This document shows positions 1 to 8,536 of a stretch of 47,388 nucleotides of DNA, in pieces. The translations under genes were made by a program, and so were the position numbers. This stretch comes from Collinsella aerofaciens (GTDB lineage Bacteria; Actinomycetota; Coriobacteriia; Coriobacteriales; Coriobacteriaceae): the NCBI RefSeq assembly GCF_901212495.1, contig NZ_CAAKNY010000065.1:20-47407 (forward strand), given 5' to 3'. Within the stretch, counting starts at the first letter, position 1, and the number at the start of each line of letters is the position of its first letter. Below the pieces are notes generated by a model. The model saw only the letters and a program-made list of their open reading frames with translations. It was not told where the DNA came from and ran no database searches.

Positions 1-45
1 ACTCAGCTCCGCGCCCCGACGGGTTCGAACCCGTGCACCGGCAAC
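1..45. other. tRNA T-arm-like inverted repeat at window edge
   Basis: An inverted repeat with a GGGTTCGAACCC core resembles the T arm of a tRNA whose remainder would lie outside the window. A normal 7-base T loop does not fit: the palindrome leaves six loop bases, so one stem pair mismatches on either strand. No CCA end is visible. It may be the 3' end of a class II tRNA cut by the window edge, or a tRNA relic. Identity and strand are undecided. Confidence 0.25.
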
Positions 46-49
46 AAAA

Positions 50-84
50 GAGCGACCAACCGGAGTCGATCGCTTTCTTTTCTA
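50..84 (+). terminator. weak hairpin plus T-rich tail
   Basis: AGCGA pairs with TCGCT around a loop and is followed by a T-rich stretch (TTTCTTTTCT). It could end a plus-strand transcript entering from the left edge. The stem is short and imperfect. Confidence 0.3.
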
Positions 85-160
85 TGGTGGGCCGTCAGGG
101 GTTCGAACCCTGGACCTTGGGATTAAAAGTCCCCTGCTCTGCCAGCTGAGCTAACGGCCC
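85..160 (-). tRNA. tRNA-Lys (anticodon TTT)
   Basis: Read on the minus strand the 76 bases fold as a full cloverleaf with an encoded CCA end. The acceptor GGGCCGT pairs with ACGGCCC, the D arm is TAGCTCAGCTGGCAGAGC, the anticodon loop is CTTTTAA (anticodon UUU), and the T arm is CAGGG-TTCGAAC-CCCTG. It decodes AAA/AAG lysine codons. It lies just downstream of the aminopeptidase gene on the same strand. Confidence 0.95.
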
Positions 161-188
161 GCGGGTGGCATTGTACCACGGTCTGGGA

Positions 189-1469
189 CTATTCCCAACT
201 CCATTGGCCGTTCTGGAAAATCACAACTTCACGTCCATCGGGCGTAATGCCCGTAATATCGATGTCGTCCGTGCCGATCATAAAATCGACGTGCGTGCTC
301 GAGACGTTAACGCCATGCTCCAGGAGCTCCTCCTTGGGCATGTCATACCCATCCTCGATACATTCGGGGAAACCGACACCTAGCGCGAGATGGCAGCTGG
401 CGTTCTCGTCATAGAGCGTATCGTAGAACAGAACGCCACTTTCGCGGATCGGCGTGTTCTTGGAGATGAGCGCGACCTCGCCCAGACGAGCGGCACCTTC
501 GTCGGTGTCAATGATGCTCGCGAGCGTCGCCTTGCCAACGCGGGCATCGTAGTCCACTACGCGGCCGGCCTCGAACTTAATCCAAAAATCGTCAACCCTG
601 TTACCGTGGTGAATGAGCGGCATGGCCGAGTACACGATACCGTCGGCGCGCATACGATCAGGCGAGGTGAAGACTTCCTCGGTGGGAATGTTGGGGAAGA
701 AGGGGTGCCCATCGGGCGTCTTGCCCTTGCCGCCGGCCCACTCGTGACCCTTCGTCATGCCAATCGTCAGATCGGTTCCATTTGCCGCGGTGTAATGCAG
801 GCGGTCAAAACGATTGTCATTCAAGAAGCGCAAATTCTTTTCGAACGCCGCGTCATGGAGTTCCCAGTCGCTCTCCGGATCTTGGCCATCGGCACGAGCG
901 GTGTGCAGAATCGCATTCCATAGTTTATAGATCGCAACCTCATCCGCATCGCCCGAGAACACCTCGCGCGCCCATGCCACGACCGGCGCGCCGGCGATGC
1001 ACCACGGGTTGATGTTGTAGTCCAGCCCACGGCGGAAGACCTTGCACTGCGTATTCCTTGCCTTGGAAGCCGCGGCGGGCTTGGCCGGATCGATACCCTT
1101 GAGAGCCGCAGGGTCCGCGCCCTCGATAAAGATAAAGCAGGCACCGTCCTGGGCCAGGGAATCCAGCTGCAGGCGCTTCCACTCGGGCGTCTGCTCAAAA
1201 TAGCTTTTCTCGACATGCTCGTACGTGAGCCTCGTCACGGCATCATCGGCCCAAATGACCGTCACGTGGCCAGCGCCGGCGGCATAAGCCTCCGCGACCA
1301 CCACGCGGGCAAAGGATGCGCACTCGACCGGAGGCTGAACGACAACCTCCTGGCCGGGCTTGACGTTTACGCCCTTGCGGACAATCAGTCGCGCGTAGTT
1401 TTTAATCTTGGGCTCCAGGGCCTTCATACCCTCCAGAGCCTCTTCGACCGTCAGGGCAGCTCGAATCAT
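189..1469 (-). CDS. M29-family aminopeptidase (AmpS/PepS type)
   Basis: Predicted cytosolic metallo-aminopeptidase that removes N-terminal residues from peptides, using a two-metal site. The 426-residue length fits family M29. The family landmarks are in order: the TEEVFTSPDR segment with a metal-binding Glu in the second half, then NASCHLALGVG with a His ligand, then HVDFMIGTDD near the C terminus with the last His/Asp ligands. The first ATG of the frame is at 1481. GGAG at 1476-1479 stands 6 bases before the second ATG at 1469 and overlaps the first, so 1469 is the better start and the protein begins MIRAALTVEE. It follows a terminator hairpin and is probably a single-gene unit. The substrate range cannot be read from sequence. 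Confidence 0.9.
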   Translation of the reverse strand: MIRAALTVEEALEGMKALEPKIKNYARLIVRKGVNVKPGQEVVVQPPVECASFARVVVAEAYAAGAGHVTVIWADDAVTRLTYEHVEKSYFEQTPEWKRLQLDSLAQDGACFIFIEGADPAALKGIDPAKPAAASKARNTQCKVFRRGLDYNINPWCIAGAPVVAWAREVFSGDADEVAIYKLWNAILHTARADGQDPESDWELHDAAFEKNLRFLNDNRFDRLHYTAANGTDLTIGMTKGHEWAGGKGKTPDGHPFFPNIPTEEVFTSPDRMRADGIVYSAMPLIHHGNRVDDFWIKFEAGRVVDYDARVGKATLASIIDTDEGAARLGEVALISKNTPIRESGVLFYDTLYDENASCHLALGVGFPECIEDGYDMPKEELLEHGVNVSSTHVDFMIGTDDIDITGITPDGREVVIFQNGQWSWE

Positions 1470-1496
1470 GTGCCACTCCATCTATCTATAGAACAG

Positions 1497-1528
1497 TAAA
1501 AAGGCGCGCCGCAAAAACGACGCGCCTT
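1497..1528 (-). terminator. Rho-independent terminator
   Basis: AAGGCGCG (1501-1508) pairs with CGCGCCTT (1521-1528). On the minus strand the stem is followed by TTTTTAC. It ends the purC/small-membrane-protein transcript just before the aminopeptidase start. Confidence 0.75.
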
Positions 1529-1558
1529 ATATCTTAGCGATAAGTATGTATGCAAACG

Positions 1559-2134
1559 CTACTTCTTCTTGGAGTCCTTTTTGTCCTCCTCGGCAGCTGC
1601 GCGCTCGATAAGAGTGTTGAGCTTATTCTCGGACATGCCCTCGGCCTGCGTGCGGTACATGTTGCGCAGGGGACGAATACGAGCGAAGTCGTAGATAAAG
1701 TCACCCAAAATGACGACGTAGGACAAAACGATGCCAACCATCTGAACAGGACTGGACACCGTGCCGCCGGGAGCGAAGTGGAACGAAACCCCAATTGCCA
1801 CGATGAGCACCATGCCGATAGCGAGCACGGCCCACCAAATACGGCGGCGCTTGGTGTAGTCCTCATCCTGCTTGAGAAGGATATTCGACACCGTGTAGAT
1901 GCGATCCTCACGGGCGCGCTGCTTAGCCTTGCGGGCGCGCTTCTCCTCTTTAGAGAGGCCTTCCAGGTTTTCACCCTTCTCGAGCTCTTTGCGGCGAGCT
2001 TTAGACGAAGCCGGCACGACGCGAACGGAGCTCGCTGCCTGGCGGGCGGGCTTAGCAGATGCGGCGGACTTGCGCGCAACCCCGGTAACTTCGTGGGATT
2101 GCGTGCGCTTGTTCGTGGCGCTACGGGTACTCAC
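1559..2134 (-). CDS. small basic membrane protein, unknown function
   Basis: I do not recognise a named family. The 191 residues have a long, very basic, probably disordered N-terminal half (Ser/Ala/Lys/Arg-rich to about residue 95). Two membrane segments follow: IWWAVLAIGMVLIVAIGVSF and a second around VQMVGIVLSYVVILGDFIYDF. A charged tail ends in KKDSKKK. The start is GTG at 2134, directly after the purC TAA stop, with GGAG nine bases upstream inside purC, so translation is probably coupled to purC. The link to purine synthesis is positional only. A role in envelope organisation is possible but unsupported. Confidence 0.75.
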   Translation of the reverse strand: MSTRSATNKRTQSHEVTGVARKSAASAKPARQAASSVRVVPASSKARRKELEKGENLEGLSKEEKRARKAKQRAREDRIYTVSNILLKQDEDYTKRRRIWWAVLAIGMVLIVAIGVSFHFAPGGTVSSPVQMVGIVLSYVVILGDFIYDFARIRPLRNMYRTQAEGMSENKLNTLIERAAAEEDKKDSKKK

Positions 2135-3022
2135 TTATGCGTTCTCCTTCATGCTTATGAACTGGGAGCCCGTGATGATCTGGAAGGCCTCGCGATAGCG
2201 CTCGGACGTGCCATCGATGACCTCGGTGGGCAGGTGCGGGGTCTCCCCCGTCATATCCCAGTTGGCTTTGAGCCAATTGCGGACGAATTGCTTGTCGTAG
2301 CTGGGCTGAATCTTGCCCTCCTCGTAGCTGGCGGCAGGCCAGAAACGGCTGGAGTCGGGCGTGAGGCACTCGTCGATCAGCGTAACCTTGCCATCGATAA
2401 CGCCGAACTCGAACTTGGTGTCGGCGATGATGATGCCTCGAGTGGCGGCATACTCGGCAGCGGCCTTGTAAATCTTGAGGGACAGGTCGCGAATCTGCGC
2501 GGCGATGTCCTCACCCACGATCTCACAGCAACGCTCGAACGAAATGTTCTCGTCGTGGTCGCCGATCGCGGCCTTCGTGGACGGCGTGAACAGCGGCTCG
2601 GGAAGCTTGGAGGCCTCGGTCAGACCCTCGGGCAGCTGAATGTCGCAGACGGTACCGTTCTCGTCATAGGTCTTCTTACCCGAACCGGTCAGATAGCCGC
2701 GGACGATGCACTCGATAGGAATCGTCTGGGCCTTCTTGACCAGCATGGCGCGGCCTGCGAGGTAGTCACGATACTCGGCAAACTCCTCGGGGAAATCCGC
2801 CGGGTCGATGGAGACGAGGTGGTTGGGAACGATGTCGGCAAACTTATCGAACCAGAATGCCGAGATGCGGTTGAGCACCTCTCCCTTAAACGGAATCTCG
2901 TCGGGAAGAATGAAGTCGAACGCAGAAATGCGGTCGGTGGCGACCATCAGCAGGTTTTCACCGGCATCATAGATATCACGAACCTTGCCACGGGAATCCG
3001 GACGACGCTCCATCGTTGTCAC
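2135..3022 (-). CDS. purC: SAICAR synthetase
   Basis: Phosphoribosylaminoimidazole-succinocarboxamide synthase joins aspartate to CAIR with ATP in de novo purine synthesis. Family landmarks are the RGKVRDIYD nucleotide-binding loop near the N terminus, the SAFDFILPDEIPFKGEVLN segment, IECIVRGYLTGSGKK, and the LIDECLTPDSSRFWP region near the C terminus. The length of about 295 residues is typical of the long bacterial form. The frame opens at GTG 3031, but that codon overlaps AAGGAG. GTG at 3022 has the motif eight bases upstream and is preferred; ATG 3013 is an alternative. The next gene starts immediately after its stop. purB, another purine gene, lies about 4 kb away in a separate unit. Confidence 0.96.
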   Translation of the reverse strand: MTTMERRPDSRGKVRDIYDAGENLLMVATDRISAFDFILPDEIPFKGEVLNRISAFWFDKFADIVPNHLVSIDPADFPEEFAEYRDYLAGRAMLVKKAQTIPIECIVRGYLTGSGKKTYDENGTVCDIQLPEGLTEASKLPEPLFTPSTKAAIGDHDENISFERCCEIVGEDIAAQIRDLSLKIYKAAAEYAATRGIIIADTKFEFGVIDGKVTLIDECLTPDSSRFWPAASYEEGKIQPSYDKQFVRNWLKANWDMTGETPHLPTEVIDGTSERYREAFQIITGSQFISMKENA

Positions 3023-3131
3023 GTGAGTCACTCCTTACCAAAATACGACAGTAATGCGGGTTCTTTCCCGCACGTTTTCGCAAACTCGGAGCGGCAGGGA
3101 CGAAACCCCTCCTTCACCGAATAGCGAAAAG

Positions 3132-4697
3132 CTAGTGCTCCATTGTAGTAGATGCCGCGTCCGCCGTGTGCTCGCGAGGCAGATGAATCGTAAAAGTCGT
3201 ACCCTTTCCAAGCTCCGACTCCACGGATATGTAGCCGTGATGACGCTCGACAATCTGCTTGGTCACGGCGAGACCCACGCCCAGGCCACCCGCTTCGCGG
3301 GCGCGACTGGCGTCGGCACGCCAAAAACGACCGAAGATGCGCGACAAATCATCCTTGGCGATACCGATGCCCGTATCCGAAACCGCGATATCGACGTGCT
3401 TGCGGTCACTGAGTACCGACACCACGACCCAACCCCCCTCGGGGGTATAGCGCATGGCGTTACTCAAAAGGTTGATGACGCATTGCGTGATCATGTCGGG
3501 ATCTGCCTCGACAACGTCATCGTGGCCCTGCGTCTCATCTGCAAAGCGCAAACGCAGGTCACGGTCGGCAAACAGGCGCTCCTGGCCATTCACAATCGAA
3601 CGCACAAACGGCACCATATCCACCGGCTCCAGGTTAAGCGGCGCGGTACTGTTTTCCATACGCGACAGGTCGAGCATCTGCTGCACCAGACGGGCCAGAC
3701 GACGCGTCTCGGATGCGACTGTCTCCAGGTGTTCGTCATCGGTGGGATACACACCGTCTTGCATGGCCTCGACCGTTGCAAGCATTGCCATGAGCGGCGT
3801 GCGCAGCTCGTGGGCAACATCAGAGGTCAGGCGCTTCTCGTGCTTCATATCCTTTTCGAGTGAGGTGGCCATCTCGTCGAAGGTCTCTCCCAGCTGATCG
3901 ATCTCATCATCGCCGCGCAAGCCCGTACGAGCGGACAGGTCTCCATCGCGGATTTGCTTGGCGGTGCTGGTTATACGATGGATCGGCTTGGTGAGCATGC
4001 GCGACACGAGTGATCCGATAACGACCGAGATGCAGACGGCCACAACCGCAGCAAGGGCCATGGCGTTAAAGGTCTTCTCCCTGAATGCTGAGTCTGCCTT
4101 GGTGAGCAGGGCATCGGAGCCAATCGCCCACAATTTGACCTGACCCACGTGCTCGCCGGAGGACGTCACGATCTCAACGTTGGCAACACTATTGGAATCG
4201 GTGGGAGCAGACGAGACCGGGCTGTGCGATGCCTTCTTTCCGCTCGTACCGTCGGTCGTCGCCTGATTTTCGCGTACATCGGCAGTAGCGCTTGCCGAGG
4301 GCCACGAGTCGTCATAGACGACAACGCCCTTTTTATTGACGACCTGCATGCCCAGATCGTCGGACACCAAACTCGATGTCGCGACCGTGCGCAGCTCGCC
4401 CGCAGTCCAATTGCCGTTTTCCTCGTACGACGTCGCAAGCTTTTCGGCTGCGGAATTGGCGATTTCGACGATATTGGAGCGCGTGTAGTCCGAAAAAACC
4501 GTACCCCATACAACGGAAACCACACCTACCAGTACCAGTACCGTCATGAGCGATGTCAGGGCGAAAGCCAGGGCCATGCGCGAGGGATAGCTCATCGTTG
4601 GCCGTGAATCGGAACGAGGCGTGTTCCAACTAGCCTTGGAACCCGCCTCGTTCTCCTGCTTATGCTTTTGCCCGATTTCAAAGCGCGCAGGTGTCAT
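3132..4697 (-). CDS. membrane sensor histidine kinase (HAMP-HisKA-HATPase)
   Basis: Sensor of a two-component pair. TM1 is about residues 41-66. An extracytoplasmic sensor region runs to about 208 and contains a Ser/Thr-rich stretch. TM2 is about 211-233, followed by HAMP at about 236-287 and the H-box SDVAHELRTPL with phospho-acceptor His296. The ATPase domain shows N-box NLLSNAMRYTPEGG, G1 DTGIGI, F-box FGRFWRAD and G2 GGLGVGLAV. The 521-residue length and order match the PhoR/ResE class. ATG at 4697 has AAAGGAAA upstream and starts 12 bases after the stop of its response regulator, so the two are co-transcribed. The stimulus is unknown. The cytoplasmic N-terminal tail (about 40 residues before TM1) is longer than usual. 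Confidence 0.93.
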   Translation of the reverse strand: MTPARFEIGQKHKQENEAGSKASWNTPRSDSRPTMSYPSRMALAFALTSLMTVLVLVGVVSVVWGTVFSDYTRSNIVEIANSAAEKLATSYEENGNWTAGELRTVATSSLVSDDLGMQVVNKKGVVVYDDSWPSASATADVRENQATTDGTSGKKASHSPVSSAPTDSNSVANVEIVTSSGEHVGQVKLWAIGSDALLTKADSAFREKTFNAMALAAVVAVCISVVIGSLVSRMLTKPIHRITSTAKQIRDGDLSARTGLRGDDEIDQLGETFDEMATSLEKDMKHEKRLTSDVAHELRTPLMAMLATVEAMQDGVYPTDDEHLETVASETRRLARLVQQMLDLSRMENSTAPLNLEPVDMVPFVRSIVNGQERLFADRDLRLRFADETQGHDDVVEADPDMITQCVINLLSNAMRYTPEGGWVVVSVLSDRKHVDIAVSDTGIGIAKDDLSRIFGRFWRADASRAREAGGLGVGLAVTKQIVERHHGYISVESELGKGTTFTIHLPREHTADAASTTMEH

Positions 4698-4709
4698 ATG
4701 TGATTTCCT

Positions 4710-5432
4710 TTATTTCTCGTCCGACTTATCGGTCTTGGTCGGAGCCTCGAAGCGATAGCCGACACCGTGGACGGTGTAGAGCCACTTGGGCTTCTTGGGG
4801 TCGTCGCCTAGCTTGGCGCGAAGGTTCTTCACGTGGCTGTCGATGGTGCGCTCGTAACCCTCAAAGTCGTAGCCGAGCACCTTCTCGACCAGCTCCATGC
4901 GGTTGTAGACACGACCGGGGTGACGGGCAAGTGTGGTGAGCAGCTTGAACTCGGAAGCCGTCAGGTCGACTTCCTTGCCCTCGACCAAAATCTTGTGGCC
5001 CGAGATGTCAATGACCAGATCGCCAAAGTCGAGCACCTCGACGGCCGGCTCATCGGCCTGGTGGGCACGGCGGAACAAGGCGCGTACGCGCGCGACAAGC
5101 TCGCGCGGCGAGAACGGCTTGATCAGGTAGTCGTCGGCACCGAGCTCGAGGCCGATAATACGATCCTCGATCTCGCCCTTGGCCGTCAGCATAATGATGG
5201 GGACATCCGAGGTGTCGCGAATGGTGCGGCAAACGCGCTCGCCGGGAATCTTAGGGAGCATGAGGTCGAGCACGACCAGGTCGAACTGATGCTTCTCGAA
5301 CTCCTCGATAGCGGACTGGCCGTCGCCCACGCCCACAACCCAATAGCCCTCGCGCTCGAGATAGGCAGCGACAGCGTCACGGATTGCCTTCTCATCCTCG
5401 ACCAGCAGAATCTTTTTTGCATCTGAAGCCAT
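4710..5432 (-). CDS. OmpR/PhoB-family response regulator
   Basis: Receiver-plus-winged-helix transcription factor, partner of the downstream histidine kinase. With the start at ATG 5432 (240 residues), the receiver acidic pair is E12/D13, the phospho-acceptor is D56 (LVVLDLMLP) and the conserved lysine is K105 (LIKPF). The C-terminal Trans_reg_C domain contains the DLTASEFKLLTTLARHPGRV and TIDSHVKNLRAKLGD motifs. An in-frame TTG at 5453 exists, but the G-rich Shine-Dalgarno AGGGGGG lies inside that extension, seven to eight bases before ATG 5432. Phosphorylation should promote dimeric binding to direct-repeat promoters; the targets cannot be inferred. Confidence 0.95.
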   Translation of the reverse strand: MASDAKKILLVEDEKAIRDAVAAYLEREGYWVVGVGDGQSAIEEFEKHQFDLVVLDLMLPKIPGERVCRTIRDTSDVPIIMLTAKGEIEDRIIGLELGADDYLIKPFSPRELVARVRALFRRAHQADEPAVEVLDFGDLVIDISGHKILVEGKEVDLTASEFKLLTTLARHPGRVYNRMELVEKVLGYDFEGYERTIDSHVKNLRAKLGDDPKKPKWLYTVHGVGYRFEAPTKTDKSDEK

Positions 5433-5585
5433 AACACGGCCCCCCTGTCTCAATTAGCTAAGAACAAGCTCATTTTAACGCACCTGAGCCCACCGGGTAT
5501 CGCATGGGTGCGATAGCTCGGCGGGCGGTACTCATAATCACAACGCGCTTATTCCCCTGCCGGCGCCTTTTTAACCCCTCGGAGA

Positions 5586-6797
5586 CTAAAGAGAGAACAA
5601 GCGAGCGGTGACCGTCTCGGGAATTCCCTGGCTGTTACGCACCGTTGCGTACGTTAAGAACGAGTTCGATTTACCCGCCGTAGCAGGATAATCGCCATAC
5701 TCCAAGGCTCGGTCGGGCGACAGAAGCGAGCCGTAGGTCTTAGCCGAAGTGTCAATCAAAAAATGCGACGCCTGAACTTTAACCAGGTATTTATTTTTCC
5801 TTCCTGCAGCGCACGCGAGCGGCTCACGCGAAAGGAAGAGGTACGGCCCGCCCTCGTTACCGATATAGGTGCCCATATTGCCCAGGCTGCCCACACCGCT
5901 ATACGTCGCCTCAATGGAGAACACGAAGGTGTCGCCCATATACACGGCCTCGAAAGGCGAAACCGACGAAGGAAGCACCAGCTGAGCTCGCTTCGTGTTG
6001 TTGCCGTCAGTCAGGTCGATCGCCGTCATCCCGTAATAGACGCCCTCATCATTGTGCACGCGGGGCGAGATGGTCAGGATGCCGTCGCTCACACGCGGGG
6101 CGGATGCGAAGCGGCCCGTCGACTTCCAAATAGTCTCAGGCTTGGACTCGCTGGGCGACTGACGGTAGCAATACGAATCGTTACTCGTCTTGGTGCCGCC
6201 GGACGAAGGCATCTTATACCAGATGACCGACGACCCATACGCTGCGAAGAGTGGCGGATCGTAGTTTTTGCCACCGCGGTCGAGCTCGACAGCGTTGCCG
6301 GTAAGGGAGGCACCTGCAAGGTTTTGCGCATAGAGTTTCCAAGACGCATTGGCAAAGTTCATCTCGACCCACGCGAACACGCCATCACCCGCGCGGACGT
6401 CGTAAAACGCATAACCGGTTCCCTCAACGGGATCCTCGATAAGTGTGGTAAGCGAGCCATCGCCCAGGTTGAGCACACCAAGCGTATTGGCATGCAGGGC
6501 AGAAGCAGGCGCCATCATCGCGGCGGCGTAGTCGCCGTCGCAGTAGTACAGCAGCGTGCCCAGCGGCAGTGTCCACGAAGCCGCGGGCTCAAGATCGATA
6601 TCAACAGCTTCGTATTCATCAGTGATCGAGACAATCTTCGAATCGTCCTTGATAACCTGCGGCTCGCCAGCAGCATCATCGCTGGTGCCCGTTTTTTTCG
6701 AGCAACCGGCCAGTACGGCAGCAGCACCGGTAGCGGCGCCGCCCAGCACAAAACCTCGACGCGTTATTCCATTCTTAAAGCGATCAGCGATGCCCAT
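5586..6797 (-). CDS. Tat-type lipoprotein, beta-propeller-like, unknown function
   Basis: Exported lipoprotein of 403 residues. The N terminus carries a twin-arginine motif (ITRRGFVLGG), a hydrophobic Ala/Gly stretch and the lipobox LAGC, so it should be exported folded by Tat and lipidated on Cys. The mature part has repeated short beta-rich blocks (for example LYYCDGDYAAAMMAP, GDGVFAWVEM, APRVSDGILTISPRV, FVFSIEATYSG), suggesting a propeller fold; no enzyme motif is seen. The start is ATG 6797, which overlaps the stop of the upstream TSCPD gene by one base (TAATG). This implies translational coupling and rejects the upstream in-frame alternative. The function is unknown. Confidence 0.8.
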   Translation of the reverse strand: MGIADRFKNGITRRGFVLGGAATGAAAVLAGCSKKTGTSDDAAGEPQVIKDDSKIVSITDEYEAVDIDLEPAASWTLPLGTLLYYCDGDYAAAMMAPASALHANTLGVLNLGDGSLTTLIEDPVEGTGYAFYDVRAGDGVFAWVEMNFANASWKLYAQNLAGASLTGNAVELDRGGKNYDPPLFAAYGSSVIWYKMPSSGGTKTSNDSYCYRQSPSESKPETIWKSTGRFASAPRVSDGILTISPRVHNDEGVYYGMTAIDLTDGNNTKRAQLVLPSSVSPFEAVYMGDTFVFSIEATYSGVGSLGNMGTYIGNEGGPYLFLSREPLACAAGRKNKYLVKVQASHFLIDTSAKTYGSLLSPDRALEYGDYPATAGKSNSFLTYATVRNSQGIPETVTARLFSL

Positions 6798-7060
6798 TAG
6801 GCGATCTCTGCGCGAGCGGCCTCGATAGCGCGTGTGAGCTGATCGGCGCATGAGGTCTTTCTCATACCGCAGGTATTACCGGCGAGAACCTCGATTACGC
6901 GATCGGTGGGAGCGCCCTCGACCAGCCTGGAGATGGCCTTGAGGTTGCCATCGCAGCCGCCGGTAAACTCGACGCCCAGCACCTTGCTGCCGTCATCGGA
7001 AAGGTCAAGGTGGATATTGCGAGAACATACACCTTGAGGCTTGTAGTCAAAACTAATCAT
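6797..7060 (-). CDS. TSCPD domain protein (TIGR03905 type)
   Basis: Small 87-residue protein matching the TSCPD/TIGR03905 family by its pattern: PQGVCSRNIHLDL near the start, the GGCDGNLKAISRLVEG core, and the NTCGMRKTSCADQL cysteine motif near the end. Related TSCPD domains occur at the C termini of some ribonucleotide reductases and in YjdA-like stand-alone proteins, with cysteines suited to metal or redox chemistry. The stand-alone role is not established. A GAGAGGGGAT ribosome site precedes ATG 7060. It is the first gene of a two-gene unit with the lipoprotein that follows. Confidence 0.85.
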   Translation of the reverse strand: MISFDYKPQGVCSRNIHLDLSDDGSKVLGVEFTGGCDGNLKAISRLVEGAPTDRVIEVLAGNTCGMRKTSCADQLTRAIEAARAEIA

Positions 7061-7125
7061 TGAGATCCCCTCTCGTAAAGCAATTTCAGTCGTCTATTAT
7101 CCCCGTCTTTCCCTAAATGCAACGA

Positions 7126-7163
7126 GGCGCTTTGCCGGCAACACACATTACCAGCAAAGCGCC
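7126..7163 (-). terminator. purB-downstream hairpin
   Basis: GGCGCTTTGCCGG pairs with CCAGCAAAGCGCC (one mismatch) around a 12-base loop. The T tract on the minus strand is poor, so it may be a weak terminator or a processing hairpin after purB. Confidence 0.6.
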
Positions 7164-7189
7164 CTAAAAAGCTAATGTTATGCCCGAAC

Positions 7190-8536
7190 CTACTCGAAGC
7201 TCAACTGCTCCAAGCGATCGAAGACCGTATCGATGCGGGTAAGGAAGTCCCACGGATCAAAGATCTCGTCGAGCTTCTCCTGGCTGACGGTGCAGCGCGG
7301 ATCGGCTTCGAGACGCTCCTTAAAGGTGGGGCCGGAGACACAGTCCTGCACCTCGTGCCAGGTGGCCATGGCATTTTCCTGCACAATAGCGTAGGCGTCC
7401 TCGCGGGTGATGCCTGTATCGACGAGAGCCAGCAGCACCTTGGAGGAGAAAATCAGGCCGCGGGTCTTATTGAGGTTGGCCATCATGCGGGCAGGGTACA
7501 GCTGCAAGCCGTCGATAACACGGATGAGGCACTGGAACATGTGGTCGAGTGCGATGAAGCTATCGGCCTGGGCGACGCGCTCGGCAGAGGAGTGCGAAAT
7601 ATCGCGCTCGTGCCACAGGGCAACGTTGTCGAAGGCGACCTGGGCGTTGGACTTCACGACGCGCGACAGGCCGCAGACCTTCTCCATGGTGATGGGGTTG
7701 CGCTTGTGCGGCATGGCGGAGCTGCCCTTTTGACCCTTGCGGAACGGCTCCTCGGCCTCGAGCGTATCGGTCTTCTGCAGATTGCGAACCTCGGTTGCGA
7801 TGCGCTCGCAGGTGGCCGCTGTAGTGGCAAGCACGCCGGCAAGGTAGGCGTGGTGGTCGCGGCTGATGACCTGCGTGGACAGCGGATCGTGGACCAGACC
7901 CAGGTGCTCGCAGACGTACTCCTCGACGAACGGCTCGATGGAGCTGTAGGTGCCGACAGCACCCGAGATGGCACCGAAGGCAACGTTCTTGCGAGCGTCC
8001 TCAAGACGATCGAGGTCACGCTTGAGCTCCCATGCCCAAGAGCCAAACTTCATACCGAAGGTCATCGGCTCGGCATGGATGCCATGGGTGCGGCCGGCGC
8101 AGAGCGTGTTGCGCTCCTCGAAGGCGCGACGCTTGCAGATTTCGCCAAGCTTCTTAACGTCCTCGACAATCAGGTCACATGCCTGAGTAAGCTGATAGCA
8201 CAGAGCCGTATCACCCAGGTCGGAGCTAGTCATACCGTAGTGAACCCAGCGGCTAGGCTTGGGCTCGCCCTCGGGAACATCGGCGTCGATATATTCCTTC
8301 ATGTTGGTCAGGAAGGCGATGACATCGTGGCACGTGACCTCCTCGATCTCGTCGACCTTTGCCTTCTCGAAGTTGGCGTGGTCGCGAATCCACTGGGCCT
8401 CTTCTTTGGAAATACCGATCTTGCCGAGCTCCGCCTGGGCCTCGCAGGCCAGGACCTCAATCTCCTGCCAAATGGCGTACTTATTCTCGAGGGAGAAGAT
8501 GTGTCCCATCTCCGGGCGGGTATAGCGATCGATCAT
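7190..8536 (-). CDS. purB: adenylosuccinate lyase
   Basis: Cytosolic tetrameric lyase of the fumarase/aspartase superfamily. It cleaves SAICAR to AICAR and adenylosuccinate to AMP, each releasing fumarate. Landmarks are RYTRPEMGHIF at the N terminus, the GMTSSDLGDTALCYQL and GRTHGIHAEPMTFG catalytic segments, and the superfamily signature SSAMPHKRNP. The length of 448 residues is normal. ATG 8536 has AAGGAG seven bases upstream, so the 14-codon upstream extension of the frame is rejected. It is probably a single-gene transcript with its promoter in the AT-rich region to the right. Confidence 0.97.
   Translation of the reverse strand: MIDRYTRPEMGHIFSLENKYAIWQEIEVLACEAQAELGKIGISKEEAQWIRDHANFEKAKVDEIEEVTCHDVIAFLTNMKEYIDADVPEGEPKPSRWVHYGMTSSDLGDTALCYQLTQACDLIVEDVKKLGEICKRRAFEERNTLCAGRTHGIHAEPMTFGMKFGSWAWELKRDLDRLEDARKNVAFGAISGAVGTYSSIEPFVEEYVCEHLGLVHDPLSTQVISRDHHAYLAGVLATTAATCERIATEVRNLQKTDTLEAEEPFRKGQKGSSAMPHKRNPITMEKVCGLSRVVKSNAQVAFDNVALWHERDISHSSAERVAQADSFIALDHMFQCLIRVIDGLQLYPARMMANLNKTRGLIFSSKVLLALVDTGITREDAYAIVQENAMATWHEVQDCVSGPTFKERLEADPRCTVSQEKLDEIFDPWDFLTRIDTVFDRLEQLSFE

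Noticed and set aside
1..45. A complete tRNA at the left edge
   Set aside because: Only a T-arm-like palindrome is visible, with a six-base loop and no CCA end. Strand and identity cannot be decided from the window.
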